64,000 nt of DNA from Tamarix chinensis (Eukaryota > Streptophyta > Magnoliopsida > Caryophyllales > Tamaricaceae). The stretch covers positions 79,268,245-79,332,244 of the forward strand of contig CM060175.1 in the NCBI GenBank assembly GCA_030549775.1. The letters run 5' to 3'. The notes beneath the pieces were generated by a model. The model was not told the DNA's origin and searched no databases. It saw only the letters and a list, made by a program, of their open reading frames with translations. A program made the translations under genes and the position numbers. Positions 1 through 11,383 of the stretch are shown here, piece by piece; within the stretch, counting starts at the first letter, position 1; every line of letters begins with the position of its first letter.

Positions 1-2677
1 GAAGTGCCTTCAAGTGCGTCCAGGTTTGTCGTTTAAGATCGCGCTGTTTGCCGACTTGCACTTTGGTGAGAATTCGTGGACTGATTGGGGACCTAAACAA
101 GATATTAATTCCCTCAAGGTTATGTCATTTGTTCTCGACAAAGAAACCCCAGGTAAGTTCGATTACGCCTCGAATTTATATCTTTTATTTTGAGCATGTT
201 GTTGAAAATATTTGGTCGTTTCGAGTCTTAGTCCAACCTAGTAGTGTACTTGGTGAGCCGTGGTTGAAGGGAAATTGTCACTAGCCTAATTGAAGCTATG
301 GAAGAACTATCATTTTTTCGTTAGATACATGGATGTAGGAGATTGCGTTTTCCGTTTCCCCTCATTGAAATCTTTGTGACTGATAATTGATAAATGCCAA
401 CGAGACAAATAGCATTTTGGTCGTGCCCTCCCCCCTTAGTGTAGAGGTGTCCTACTCTAATCACTGAATTTGCACCTTTTAATATTATGCGTAATATGTG
501 ATAGATTTAAAAAATTGAGGAAAAATTTAAACCTGGCTTTCTCACTTAGGAAAACAAAGTATGACTAATTTTGGACAATCGAAAAATTACAAGCACCGAA
601 ATAAAATTTGTCTCCTCCATTGGTCCAAATTAAAAAAGATACGAATGGAGAGCATTCAGATGCCCTCAACTTATCGTTGATTATATCATCGCTTAGAATA
701 GTAATTTTTATCGTCCTTAGTGTTTTATGCATTGTTCTAAATTTGGCTTGGAAAAAAAATCCGTTGTTCATGTTGTTCCATTACTTGCATCATGTCTATA
801 AATTAAGACTTTTTTTTGGGATTTTACAATCTACTTAATGACCAGCTGCTGGAATTTTTTCTGAGACCCTGCTTTCTGCAAAGTTCCTCTAGAGATTTTG
901 CTTTGACAGTGAATCTAGGCTTTGCTGAATACGACATGGTTAACGTACTATGTATTTCCTTTCAGATTTTGTGGTCTACCTCGGAGATGTAATTACAGCT
1001 AATAATGTGCCGGTTGCAAATGCCAGTCTATACTGGGATAAGGCAACCTCACCACTGAGGACCAGGGGCATACCATGGGCCAGTGTATATGGTAACCATG
1101 ATGACGCGCACTTTGTGTGGCCAATGGAATGGTTCTCAGCAGGTGGAATCCCTCCGCTGACTTGCTCAGTTACAAACGCATCACACTCAGGTCACAGTAT
1201 TTCTTTCTCCTGGTCATCTGGTCTTCAACTCTTTTCTGAACATATGATGATGAACGTGATGAATTATTCAAGGATGGTCTGAAACTTGAATTGATCTTTG
1301 ACATTCATTATTTTGATATGTCTGCAGATGAAGCTTGCAGCTTCAGAGGCACAACACGAGCAGAGTTGATGGACCATGAGATTGGTGGTAATTCATTGTC
1401 CTTCTCTGAGAAGGGTCCTAGAAGTCTTTGGCCAAGTGTATCCAACTATGTCCGTCAGGTTTCATCATCTGATGATTTGAGGTCACCGGTGGCATTCCTG
1501 TACTTTCTAGACTCTGGAGGAGGTTCATACCCTGAAGTTATTTCTAGTGCCCAAGCAGATTGGTTTAAGAAGATATCTGAAGAAATCAATCCTGATTCCA
1601 GGTAGATGAAGATGCCATCTCAGCTAAATATAGGTGTTACCAACTTATTTTGAGCCGGATCTATGTTAATGGGCATTGACTTTATTGAAGAAAATATGGC
1701 GATTTCAATTGTTTTTTGAGTTTCTGCGCAACTAAATGTGGCATTATTGCTGATCAGGGTGCCCGAAATAATCTTTTGGCATATACCCAGCAAAGCTTAT
1801 AACATGGTAGCCCCATGGTTTATGATACACAAACCATGTGTGGGCTCAATAAATAAAGAGAAAGTTGCTGCTCAGGAGACTGAGTTGGGGATCATGAGAA
1901 TTTTAGAAGGCCGTCCATCAGTCAAGGTAATTAATTAGCTTGGCATTTTAGACGTCTCATGCATGCATAACTGTTGCATTCTGAGTTTGAAGACCTACGA
2001 TTTTCTGATTTTCTGAATGCCCCAAGTTGGAAGGCTCTTTTCTGAACCAGGATTGAGAGGCTTTACTTGCTCGTGCTGTTGCATTTTTAAGCTTCCTCGA
2101 TAAGTTGGTCGATTTTGTCTTGTAATCAGCTATTGCCATGATGATATCTATAAGCTGGTTGAGTACTTCTAGTGTTGGAGCGGAATACGGTGTGAACTGA
2201 ACCAAATTTGCATTCCATCATGCATGTCATATATATCATGGTTGCATGCTTGCTGGAGGGGAACCAAATTTTCACTTTTATTCTTATGAAAGAAACTGTC
2301 TCACTAAATATCAAGTTTTGGGGATTAATATATTAGGATGAGAAGTAATTCTTAATGCTCGGAGCATGTTATACACATACCAAACTGGCACAAAAAATAT
2401 TAGGGCTATTGCTACTGTTTATTATGTTAGTACATACATGTATATGATATGTGTTTTCTGGTGGCAGGCTGTGTTTGTGGGTCACAACCATGGATTGGAT
2501 TGGTGCTGCCCTCACAAGAAATTGTGGCTTTGCTATGCTAGGCATACTGGATATGGAGGCTATGGAAGTTGGGCTAGAGGAGCTAGGATACTAGAGATCA
2601 TTGAAAAACCTTTCACTCTCAGATCATGGATACGTATGGAAGATGGTGCTCAACATAGCGAGATTGTTTTGAGTTAA
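1..2677 (+). CDS. PAP16: PAP16-type (probable inactive) purple acid phosphatase, 5'-truncated by window edge
   Basis: Metallophosphoesterase of the plant purple acid phosphatase family, short PAP16-like class. Five exons join in frame: 2-152, 966-1190, 1328-1601, 1758-1926 and 2468-2677, giving 342 residues plus stop. The first exon opens before the window, so perhaps 25-30 N-terminal residues (including any signal peptide) are missing. Metal-site motifs appear in order: [35 protein letters not shown] and [10 protein letters not shown]. The canonical GDxxY tyrosine is absent (GDVIT), which is why this class is usually called probable inactive; a phosphodiesterase-type activity is not excluded. 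Other conserved blocks are [23 protein letters not shown] and the C-terminal HTGYGGYG...RMEDG. Introns begin GT and end AG; the intron-2 donor (GTCACA) is weak. No stop or frameshift interrupts the exons, so the gene looks intact. It is the only clear host gene here. Confidence 0.93.
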
Positions 2678-2990
2678 AACACCCACAAATTTATCCTTTC
2701 TGATTTGTCCTACACCATGCAATTTTTGGTTGTATTCTGATTCTAGATATGTAGAAGACAAAGTAAAAGGGAGACATTGTGTCTTGTAAAGAAGGCACTG
2801 ATGGTGTATATTTATATGATGTGAATGATTATGTTTCTCAAAAGTTTTGTTTAATTACTAGTAGGATAAACTTAGAAAATTATGAATGATCTTCTGTACT
2901 AGTTTATGCTTTGCATTGAGGGAAGTCTTGATTGAAGGCCTTTTCATTTGAGAAATTCCACTCAAGGTCTGAGGATTAGATGTAGGTAGA
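2678..2990. other. 3' flank of the PAP16-like gene
   Basis: AT-rich sequence directly after the stop codon, presumably 3' UTR and downstream flank. I see no consensus AATAAA signal that clearly sets the cleavage site and no other coding sequence. Confidence 0.5.
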
Positions 2991-3560
2991 AGATTTTTAA
3001 ATCACGATCTAATAGCATTCATATATGGGCAAACTCCAAACTAACCCACTAGTGCTCCTAGGCCGACCCACCTTATAGGCCCCTTAGTTGACCCAAGGGC
3101 CTTGCCCACCCTGGGGCTCCTTAGGAAGACTGGAATCGTCTGACCACTAGCCCGAACCATTGGTCAACTCAAACATCAAGCAATGTCCAAGTTGGCTCAA
3201 ACAAGGGCCTTATGGTCATCCATGCTAGATCACAAGCCATCCTCGTACTCCTTTATACTTCACCTCTATAAATAGGGGTCTTTTTTGGCTATTTGAGGCA
3301 TGTATTTCCCCATTAATACAATACATTTTTGTTCTTATTTCTATCTACTTTCTCACTCTAGAAACCCCTATTTTACCCATCCCTATTTTACTTTTCTCCT
3401 GCAACACACGTCATCTATAAGGGACTTCACAAAAATGTTATGTCTCTTCTACAATCGCATAACCAAATTGACTCGAGCTCTAATGGTCCATCAATTGGGG
3501 ACCACTTGATAACCATAGCCCCACTCTAGGCTACCAATGCCAACCTTCGAGCATCCATCC
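2991..3560 (+). promoter_or_regulatory. Probable decayed retrotransposon LTR with TATA box
   Basis: A consensus TATA box, TATAAATAGG, lies at 3267-3276, followed by a leader-like stretch with many CT and AC runs. Gag-like coding remnants begin a few hundred bases downstream (3953). This order (LTR promoter, leader, gag) suggests the 5' LTR of the Ty3/gypsy-like element whose gag follows. A short resemblance at 16800-16870 (TTTACTTTTCTCC followed by CAACACA) could be a partner fragment. LTR ends and a primer-binding site were not identified, so the limits are approximate. Confidence 0.4.
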
Positions 3561-3952
3561 AATAGATGGTATTGTATATGTTTACCCTTTTTACTTAGGC
3601 ACGCAACTATCTAGCTAGGCCCTTCAACCAACAAACCCCTAAGAAACACTAGATGAGGCATTGGACTATGCAAGAGGCAGATAGGGAGTTGACAAAGGAT
3701 TCTCAAAAAGACAAAAAGGGGAAAATGATAGGTAACAACGGACGTCTAGTCCCCCAAGACGTAGAAGGAGGAGAAGCCCAAGCCCAAGGGACAACGAATA
3801 CAAGAAATGATAAAGATGCTATATAGAGAATGATAGATAAGGTGTTTGATTTTTTTAAGGGAATGAAGGACTAGAGAGGAGATAAGACCAAGCTTAGTTG
3901 GTAGACTCCATTAATGAGAAGAATAACTGAGGCCCTGCCATAGAAGATTTGA

Positions 3953-4481
3953 GTGCTGACATTCGAAGCATTTGACGGTTTCATTGACTTAGAAGAACAT
4001 TTGAATGCTTTTCACAATTCAATATTGTTGGTCGATACTCGGGAGGAGACCTTGAGTAATACATTCCTTGTGAGATGAAAAGGCGCATCCTTAAAGTGGT
4101 TTGGAAGATTGAAGGAAGATTTTATAAAGTTATTTGCACAGTTGACAACCGCCTTCATAGGACACTTTGACACTTGTTGACATCACAGGAAACACTATTC
4201 ATGCCTAATGGGAATAACGTAGAGCTTGTTGGAGTTGTCGTAGTCTCTTCTAGATTGATTCAACAAGGAAGTCCGTTAGATAGATGATTTTGATAATGGT
4301 ATTGATCGATCTCTCTTCTACAGGGAATGACAAATGGGGAGCTATTTGAGACCTTGTATTTGGCAAAGCATAAGTCATACACTTCTTTGAGAAAGGACAT
4401 CCAGGAGAGGATTGTCGCTAAGGGAATGAGTACAATGATGTGGGGATGACATAGAACTCAAACCCATGGTAAAATGGAAAC
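3953..4481 (+). pseudogene. Ty3/gypsy gag (retrotrans_gag domain), 5' part, broken
   Basis: Capsid-like gag remnant of a Ty3/gypsy retrotransposon. From 3953 the frame reads FEAFDGFIDLEEHLNAFHNS and continues to FLVR, then an in-frame TGA, then KGASLKWFGRLKEDFIKLFAQLT. This matches the plant gag pattern of a short DGxxDPEEHLxxF block followed by a WFxxLKxxSIxSFxxL block. The frame is split by stops and shifts, and is then interrupted at 4481 by the giant LTR at 4482-9830. Gag-like sequence resumes past the target duplication at 9831, so this and the 9836-10245 remnant were once contiguous. Not functional. Confidence 0.75.
4477..4481. repeat. Left 5-bp target-site duplication (GAAAC) of LTR A1
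   Basis: GAAAC immediately precedes the TG start of the LTR; an identical copy lies at 9831-9835 just after its CA end. Confidence 0.9.
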
Positions 4482-4795
4482 TGTAATTCCCCAAAATTTT
4501 AGAAAAACCTATAATTTAATAAATAGATTTTATTGGAAATAAATTATCTTTTAAAATTATTTAGTTTAATTATTTTATGGATTTTTGAGTATATAAATTT
4601 GGATAGGAATATTTAATAAATTAAAAATAAATATTTTGTTATTTTATCATACTCTTTTTATTTAAATAATTTTTCAAACTAAGATTTTACTAAAATTAAC
4701 CTTTTTAACCAATATATTAAATTATATTGAATTAAATTAAATAATTTATAAAAAATATTACATTTTATTATTTTATATATTAAATTAAATTATTT

Positions 4796-5940
4796 TCCCT
4801 ATCTTCCCATTTCCCTTTTTCCCTTTTTTCCTTTCTTTCTTCCTTTTTCTCCTTTTCTTCTTTCTTTCTTTTCCTTTTTCCCTCCTTCGGGCCGCCCACG
4901 CCAGGCCAGCCCCTCCCCTCTGTGCACCTAGGCTGCTGGCATGTTCTCCCTCTCCCCCTGCTGCACTAGCTAGCCTAGATCCCCCTCCTTTTCTTTCTTT
5001 TCCTCTCCCCCTCCTACCTGGGCCAACCCTACTCTTTTTTTTCTCCCCCTTACGCGCCGGCCCGCTCCCCTTCCTTTCTTCCTCCTTCTTTTGCCTCGAC
5101 CCAACTCCCCTGACCTGTCTTCATCGACCAGGTCTTCTGCCTCGGGCACGCCAACCACCGCCCTACTGCCACCACCTGCCACCACTGCAACCCTCCCTCT
5201 CTCTCTCCCCTGTCCTTTTTTCACAGTTTTGGACCTAACTGGCCATGCACTCCCCCTCACGCATGGCCTCCCTTTCCCTTCTTCCCTTCCCTCTCCTGGC
5301 CACCCTAAACACTACCACCGACCGACCACCTATCCCCCCTATCCTCCCTCTTCTTTTTCTTCTCCTCTTGAGCCCTCTTCCTGCCCCCATATTTTTCGAG
5401 CCTTCCCCTTCCCCGATTCCTTTCTCCCTTTTTCTTATCTTTCCATTTTCACCTCGGTTTTGGCTCCACTACCGCCCTCCACTGGTTCCACCGCCGCATA
5501 AGACCCTCTACCCTAGCCTTGCACCACCACAATACCCCCTCGAGCCCGTGAAGTCCCTTCTTCCTCCCCTCTTCTTTTTTTTTTCCTTCTTTCCCCTCTT
5601 ATTGGCAACCCCCCTGCAACCCCTCCGTTCAACGCCATTCGGCCACCTCTTCCGCCACCAAAACCACCATTCAACTCCCTGCAACTTCCTCTACCACCCC
5701 CACACCTTCTTTTTCTGAAAATAGCCCCCGAACCCCTTTGTTTTTCTCCTCTCTTTTCCTTCCTTCTCAGCCCCGTCCACTCCTGCAACCCACTTTGCCG
5801 CCTCACCGCTATTGTCTCTGCCGCCTTTGGCTGCCAACAACCCATCCCCAGCTACCACCTACACCCCCTCTTCACTCTTGCATCCTTCCCTTGCCTCCTA
5901 TCCTCCCCATCTACCTTCTTTCCTAGCTTAAAAACCCCAA
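4796..5940 (+). repeat. Pyrimidine-rich (C/T) block of LTR A1
   Basis: About 1.1 kb in which the sense strand is overwhelmingly C and T with scattered ACC and GCC triplets, in sharp contrast to the AT-rich flanks. Long open frames here (5091-5501, 5245-5718) encode only Pro/Ser/Leu-rich low-complexity peptides and are a by-product of composition. Equivalent blocks occur at the same relative place in the other giant LTRs. Confidence 0.8.
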
Positions 5941-6689
5941 CCCAAAAATAGCCATTATTCTTTTCCTTCACCCCCCCTTTGAGCCTTCCTCCTTTTTATT
6001 TTGCAAGTAGCTCATGCTGTATGAGCAGGATGAGCTGCTGCATGCCTTATTATTTTAGTACAAAATTTTAAAGGTATAATAGCATTCTAAGTTAAGTGTT
6101 TCATTAATTAAATTTTTATAAAGTTTTATGCTTTGGATTCTCACCTCTAATATGATAAGTTTTTATACTACTTTTAGGTGTTGATTTTGTTATCTAAAGT
6201 TTGAATCTTTAACGGGGATACCGATAAGGTTCGTTTTTGGGGGAATTAAGGTAATTTTTAAACCCCACTTAAACGCATGGATAAGCGTATGTTAGCACAT
6301 TAGGATTTTTAATATATTATTATGCTTGATATTTGTGGTTTAATATAATATATATATTTTCTTGTATTGATTGATAAAAAAAGAAAATATGTTAGTTTAT
6401 ATGTCATGTGTGGAAATGCTGCTTAAGGGAAGAGTTTGATTATGAATGAAACTGTTAAGTACTTATCCATGTCATATTATGTTATTGTGATCATTTATGC
6501 ATGAATAATATTATTGTGAACCCTAAGGGCATTTTAGTAATATTTATTATGCAAGAATGTGGCCTAATATGTGTGGGTGCTAATAAGTAGTATATTAAAA
6601 TATAATATTTGGTGGAGTTGGATATGGTGAGTGGAGTATTAATATTAATATTCATGTGGTGATGATGACTTAATAAAAGTGGTATAATA

Positions 6690-7870
6690 AAAGGGCAAGA
6701 AGGTAATTTTGGATGTAGAAGGATAAAATAGTAATTTGCAAGTAAAATGGGTATTATAGTAATTTTATAAGTAAAAGGGTATTGTGGTAATTTTATAAAT
6801 AAAAGGACATTATGGTAACTTTGGAAGTAAAGAGGAAAATGGTAATTTTATAAGTAAAGGGGTATTATGGTAATTTTGGGAGTAAAGAGTAAAGGGTAAA
6901 GTGGTAATTTTGGAAGTAAAGGGGGTAAAATGGTAATTTTGGAAGAGAAGGACAAAATGGTAATTTTGGAAGAAAAGAGTAAAATGGTAATATTTTATAA
7001 ATAAGAGGATATTATGGTAATTTTGGTAGTAAAACGATAATTTGCAAGTAAAAGGGTAAATCGGTAATTATAATTATGGAGGAGTGTAAATTGGTAATTA
7101 TAATTATGGAGAAGGGTAAATTAATAATTATAAATATGGAGAAGGGTAAATTGGTAATTATAATTATGGAGAAGGGTAAATTGGTAATTGTAAGAATGGA
7201 GAAGGGTAAGTTGGTATTTATAATAATGGAGAAGGGTAAATTGGGAATTGTAATTATGGAGAAGAGTAGTTTGGGATTTATACTAATGGAGAAGGGTATA
7301 ATGATAATTAGAATAATGGAGAAGGGTAATTTGGTAATTTAGCCAACAGAAGGGTAATTTGGTAATTTTGATAATGGATAAAGGTAATTTGATAATTATA
7401 ATATTGGATAAGGGCAATATGGTAATTATGAGATTGCAGAAGGGTAATTTGATAATTTATCCACCTAAAGGGGCAATTCGGTAATTATGATCATGGAGAA
7501 GGGCAATTTGCTAATTTAACCAACTAAAGGGTAAATTGGTAATTATCTAACTAACTAAAGGAAAAAATTGGTAATCATGATAATGAAGAAGGGTAATTTG
7601 ATAATTTATCCAACTTAAGGGCAATTTAGTAATTATAACAAGGAGAAGGGCAATTCGGTAATCTAACCAACCAAATGGGAAATATGATAAGTGTAACAAT
7701 TATGAAGGGTGAATGGTGACCTAAAAAGCATAGGAGATAACTTGGTAACCTAAACCGAGCAGTGGGTAATTTGGTAATTATATGACCTGAAGGGTGATAT
7801 GGTAAATTGGCAAGCAAAGAAGGGATGGCTTAATAACTATACAAGTAAAGTATAAATTAGTAATTCATAT
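6690..7870 (+). repeat. Degenerate tandem array of TAATTTTGG-type units (24-33 bp)
   Basis: Dozens of variants of a unit built from AAATGGTAATTTTGGAAGTA followed by a short GGG-containing run. From about 7066 to 7335 the period settles at exactly 30 bp, which keeps a frame open and yields the repeated peptide MEKGKLVIII; this is an array effect, not a recognisable protein. The related array in copy A2 lies at 36990-38170 on the other strand. Confidence 0.85.
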
Positions 7871-8313
7871 CTAACACGTTGATGGGACACTAGAGGTTAG
7901 TAATAAGACTCAAGTAATACTGAATAGTAAGGTGCAAGTATTTGACGACTAATAAGTATCATAAGAACAAATCTTGAATAAGAATTGGATGAGATTACAA
8001 TGGCCTTAATGATTTCTCTGTATTATCTTGGATAACTGTATGAATAAGAAATGACTAATGATATCAGAATGATCGAAAGTGAATAAGCATCTAATTGTTG
8101 TACTTTTCATGATCATCTTAATTAAGACACTAATACTTAAAGTGAAAGACCTCGAGATCAGGAATGGTGGCTCTTTAGGGGTCACTACTCTAATGACGTG
8201 GTTTAGCCCACGATTATTCTAGTATTTTCTGGTGTGCCTTATCTTACTCTATCTAGCTCTACAGACCTATTTAGGGGATATGCATACTTATTTATTAAGT
8301 GTCCTTGTCGGTA

Positions 8314-8578
8314 GGGTACTGAGTAGCTTTATGCACCAGTATGATCAGGGTACCTTTGTGTCCCTAGGTTGATGGTTGAAGGGTACTGAGTAGCTTGTAT
8401 GCACCAGTACAAACAGTGTACCTTTGTGTCCCTGGGTTGATAATTTAAGGGTATTGAGTAGCTTATGTACCAGCATGACCAGGGTACCTTTGTGTCCTTG
8501 AATTGATGGTTGAAGGGTACCAAGTAGCTTGTATGCACCAGTACGACCGGTGTACCTTTGTGTCCCGGGTTCTTGACC
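8314..8578 (+). repeat. Four-copy minisatellite, 66-68 bp period
   Basis: Copies begin at 8314, 8381, 8449 and 8515 with GGGTACTGAGTAGCTT or a close variant, and each contains GTACCTTTGTGTCC. A diverged relic in the second family-A copy lies near 36190-36310. Repeat-to-repeat divergence shows these are old tandem duplications. Confidence 0.85.
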
Positions 8579-8679
8579 TCCCGTCCGAGGCAAATAAATG
8601 GAATTGTTGTGCTGATTAAAAAAGGAAAAACATTAATTATGAAAGTGAAAGATTAATGAGCCGGCCTAGTTGAATTATG

Positions 8680-9080
8680 ATATTGAGTACCGATCCACTG
8701 GTTATAATAGTGGCCCAAGAGCGTGTTGTTTTGGCAGATGATTATGAGTACTGATCCACCAGATATAATAGTGGCTCAGGAGCGTGTTGCCCTAGTAGAT
8801 GATTATGAGTACCGATCCATCGGATATAATAGTGGCCTAGGAGCGTGTTGTCGTGGATAATGTTGATATATATTCCGATCCACCGGCAATAATAGTGGGG
8901 GTCCTGAGCTCAATAAAACCAATCATGGATGTGAATAAAGTTATGGAAAAATACTAATCACTTATAGTGGAACACCATGTGAGTCGGGGCCAGACCGGTC
9001 CACCGACGAATAATAGTGGCCAGGAGAGTTTTGCCTTGCATGATCGGTCCACTGGCGAATAATAGTGGGGTTCCCGTACT
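8680..9080 (+). repeat. GATCCACCGG...ATAATAGTGG module array (LTR A1)
   Basis: At least five spaced copies of a module of about 20-25 bp with core CCGATCCACCGG followed by ATAATAGTGG, separated by 50-80 bp spacers carrying GAGCGTGTTG. The same module occurs in every giant LTR complete enough to include this region. Confidence 0.85.
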
Positions 9081-9510
9081 CACATGGATATAAAATCTGA
9101 GAGATGATTGAATAATGATGGGCTAATAGCTTAAGGCCCGAACGTATTGATTTTGCACTATGACATGACTTAAGTCCTAGAAGCATTGATTGTACATTAT
9201 GACTTATTAATAATTGATGGACTTGTTAGGTATATGATTGTGGTACACGTATTTCTTATTATATATGTATATAGCTTTGTATCATGTGTTGCATTGCATA
9301 CTTACTTTTAAGTGTATTTTAAAGGGTTACTCAATACCATAGTACTGAAGGGTTCCATTCGTGGGGCCCCTGCCTTTTCAATGGACAGTGTCCCTTACAG
9401 GTTTTTTATAGGTGCTATTCAAGTGGACAATGGGAAAGAGAGTAAGGAATTATTCGGAACTGTTAAGGTTTTTTCCTTTCTCTTTTAAATTCCTAGTTTT
9501 AATGTTATTG

Positions 9511-9650
9511 TTGTTATTGTAACCACCACTGGTGGATTTTATTCTTGTAAATGGTTTGTTACGCTACTCCGATGTTAATATTGTTATTGTAACCACCACT
9601 GGTGGATTTTATTCTTGTAAATGGTTTGTTACACTACTCTGATTTAAATA
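9511..9650 (+). repeat. 70-bp tandem duplication with CCACCACTGGTGG palindrome
   Basis: Two nearly identical 70-bp units start at 9511 and 9581 (TTGTTATTGTAACCACCACT). Each holds the dyad CCACC-ACT-GGTGG. Differences are a few single bases, so this duplication is younger than the minisatellite upstream. Confidence 0.85.
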
Positions 9651-9835
9651 TGGTTTGTAAATTATGTTTTACAGTTTTAGCCTTAGCACTTGGTACTAGA
9701 ACAGTAGGAGTGAATCGGTCTGGTACTAAGTGTGGCAGTAATATCCCCGAAATTCACAGTTTGTTATTTTGCTTCCGCTAATCTTTTAATAAAACGAAAT
9801 TTATCAATAGTGAATTTTGGGGACATTACAGAAAC

Positions 9836-10245
9836 CAAACCCTTCTCTAAACCAAAATATGAATAATAGAAGTCACACAAGAGAGCGAGGTGAGGGTGTT
9901 GATAGGACGAGCCCCTTGGTGTGAAATGCGTGCTAGACACAATAAATGTACTCCCTTAGTTATGAACATCTCCCTCATTTTCAATATGGAAAATATCCCA
10001 CACAATATTTTGAGGCCGAACTCGATGATGACAAATGCTAAATATAGAAATCCTAACAAGTGGTGTGCATATCATGAGAAAATTGGGCATACAATGGAGT
10101 GTAGAGCCCCAAGAGATAGTAGAGGAGCTTATTAGAAAAGGCTATCTAAGAAAGCACACACACATGCCACCAAAAAAAATAGGAGAGGAGGGCCAAACGG
10201 GGTCATTGTCTTTATTACCCCTCACAAAAAATAGTATAACATAGA
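9836..10245 (+). pseudogene. Gag 3' part with CCHC zinc knuckle, broken
   Basis: Continues the gag interrupted at 4481. Around 10050-10140 the reading is NPNKWCAYHEKIGHTMEC, a zinc knuckle in which Cys-x2-His is followed by GH and a final Cys. This spacing (CAYHEKIGHTMEC) is typical of Tat/Retand-like Ty3/gypsy gag, and is followed after a frame change by EELIRKGYLRKH, also typical of those gag proteins. Multiple frame changes and stops make it a pseudogene. A short stretch to about 10560 may be a relic of the gag-protease linker but shows no motif I can name. Confidence 0.7.
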
Positions 10246-10430
10246 TTCATCCACATAATTGTAAATGGAGATCCCTTAGCCAACACAAGTAACTCAACCG
10301 TAAAAATATATATGAGGAAGGCTAGTTACCACATAGAAGATAAAGGGGAAAATATTAAAAATATTAAGTGGGAGGTTTCCTTCATAGAATGTGATGAAAG
10401 TATACTAATGGATGAGTCTCATAATAACTA

Positions 10431-11383
10431 TAATAGTCCTAAACTAGTGGTGGATAGTAGAGGTTTAAAAGGATCGATAAAGTTACTTATATTAAAAGGA
10501 TATAAATTCTTTTTAGAAAACCTATCATTAAAGAACTCCACAATAAAATGTTCTTGAATTGGAGCAATTTAATGATGGGCTACCTGTTGAAAATTTTTTC
10601 AAGATGTATGTGAGTTGATAAAAGTTAGACTCAAAATAACTCGCATTGATCCATGGGGCCAATTATTGATTTTAAAATCACTCTAAGTAACTACCTATAA
10701 CTATAGTGAGGCTAGGGTGTAATAAATGGTATTAGAGCAAAACCATAATTTCAAGCTAAAGTTAGATGAGTTAGTCATTTGTTTAGTGGGATGATTCTTG
10801 GGATAGAAAATAATGAGACATCAGTGGTCGAGGTGCAATAAGGACGTTGTACTCTTTGAGTGAGGGTGTATGTAATACCCCAAAATTAGTGATGGATAGT
10901 GGAAACTTAGAAGGATTGATTATACTACATGTACCAACAATGCGTATCTTTTTTTTAAGAAACCTATTACTGAATAACTCCACAAATAAGCATGCTTGAC
11001 TTGTTGCAATTTAAAGATATGTGACATCTTTGAAATTTTTTCAAGATCCTAAAAGTACTCCAAGTAACTACTCATGATTCTAGTGAGGCTAGGAGTATTA
11101 AAAATAGTATTAGAGGAAAACCGTGATCTCGAGTTGAATTCAAATGAGCCAGTTAGTCGCCTAATGGAATGGTTATTGGGATAGACTGTAATGAGACATT
11201 AGTAGTTGGGGCGCAAAAAGGGTTTTGTGTTCTTTGAATGGGGGTTTATGTAATATCCCAAAATTAGTGGTGGATAGTGGATGCTTAAAAATATTGATTA
11301 GACTACCTATATCAACAAGGTACCTTCTTTTTGAGAAACCTATCATTAAATCACTTGTTTGATTTAATGCAACTTTAGGATGG
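10431..11383 (+). repeat. Three diverged tandem units of about 380-440 bp
   Basis: Units begin near 10431, 10871 and 11249. Units 2 and 3 start TGTAATACCCCAAAATTAG or a one-base variant and continue GGATAGTGG; all three later carry a CCTATCATTAAA-like string and a CTTTTTCAAGAT-like or similar segment. The period between units 2 and 3 is 378 bp. They lie between the gag and pol remnants. Origin unknown; they may be duplicated LTR-edge or linker sequence. Confidence 0.65.

Larger units (their letters stand above)
4482..9830 (+). mobile_element. Giant solo LTR, family A copy 1 (5349 bp)
   Basis: Starts TGTAATTCCCCAAAATTTT and ends AATTTTGGGGACATTACA, so the ends are TG...CA with a short inverted repeat. 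It is flanked by the perfect 5-bp duplication GAAAC, the hallmark of retroviral-type integration. No gag-pol internal region or second LTR is present, so this is best read as a solo LTR left by LTR-LTR recombination. Internal order: AT-rich start, pyrimidine block (4796-5940), hairpin (6010-6025), TAATTTTGG-type array (6690-7860), 66-68 bp minisatellite (8314-8578), GATCCACCGG modules (8680-9080), 70 bp duplication (9511-9650), conserved 3' end. Its size resembles LARD or Ogre LTRs. It sits inside an older gag gene. Confidence 0.88.

Noticed and set aside
5091..5718. Overlapping Pro/Ser-rich ORFs in LTR A1
   Set aside because: They lie in a pyrimidine block where stop codons are rare; no domain, no conserved protein sequence between LTR copies.
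8314..8578. Regular repeats with spacers suggesting a CRISPR-like array
   Set aside because: Whole 66-68 bp units are repeated, spacers included, in a plant LTR; it is a minisatellite.
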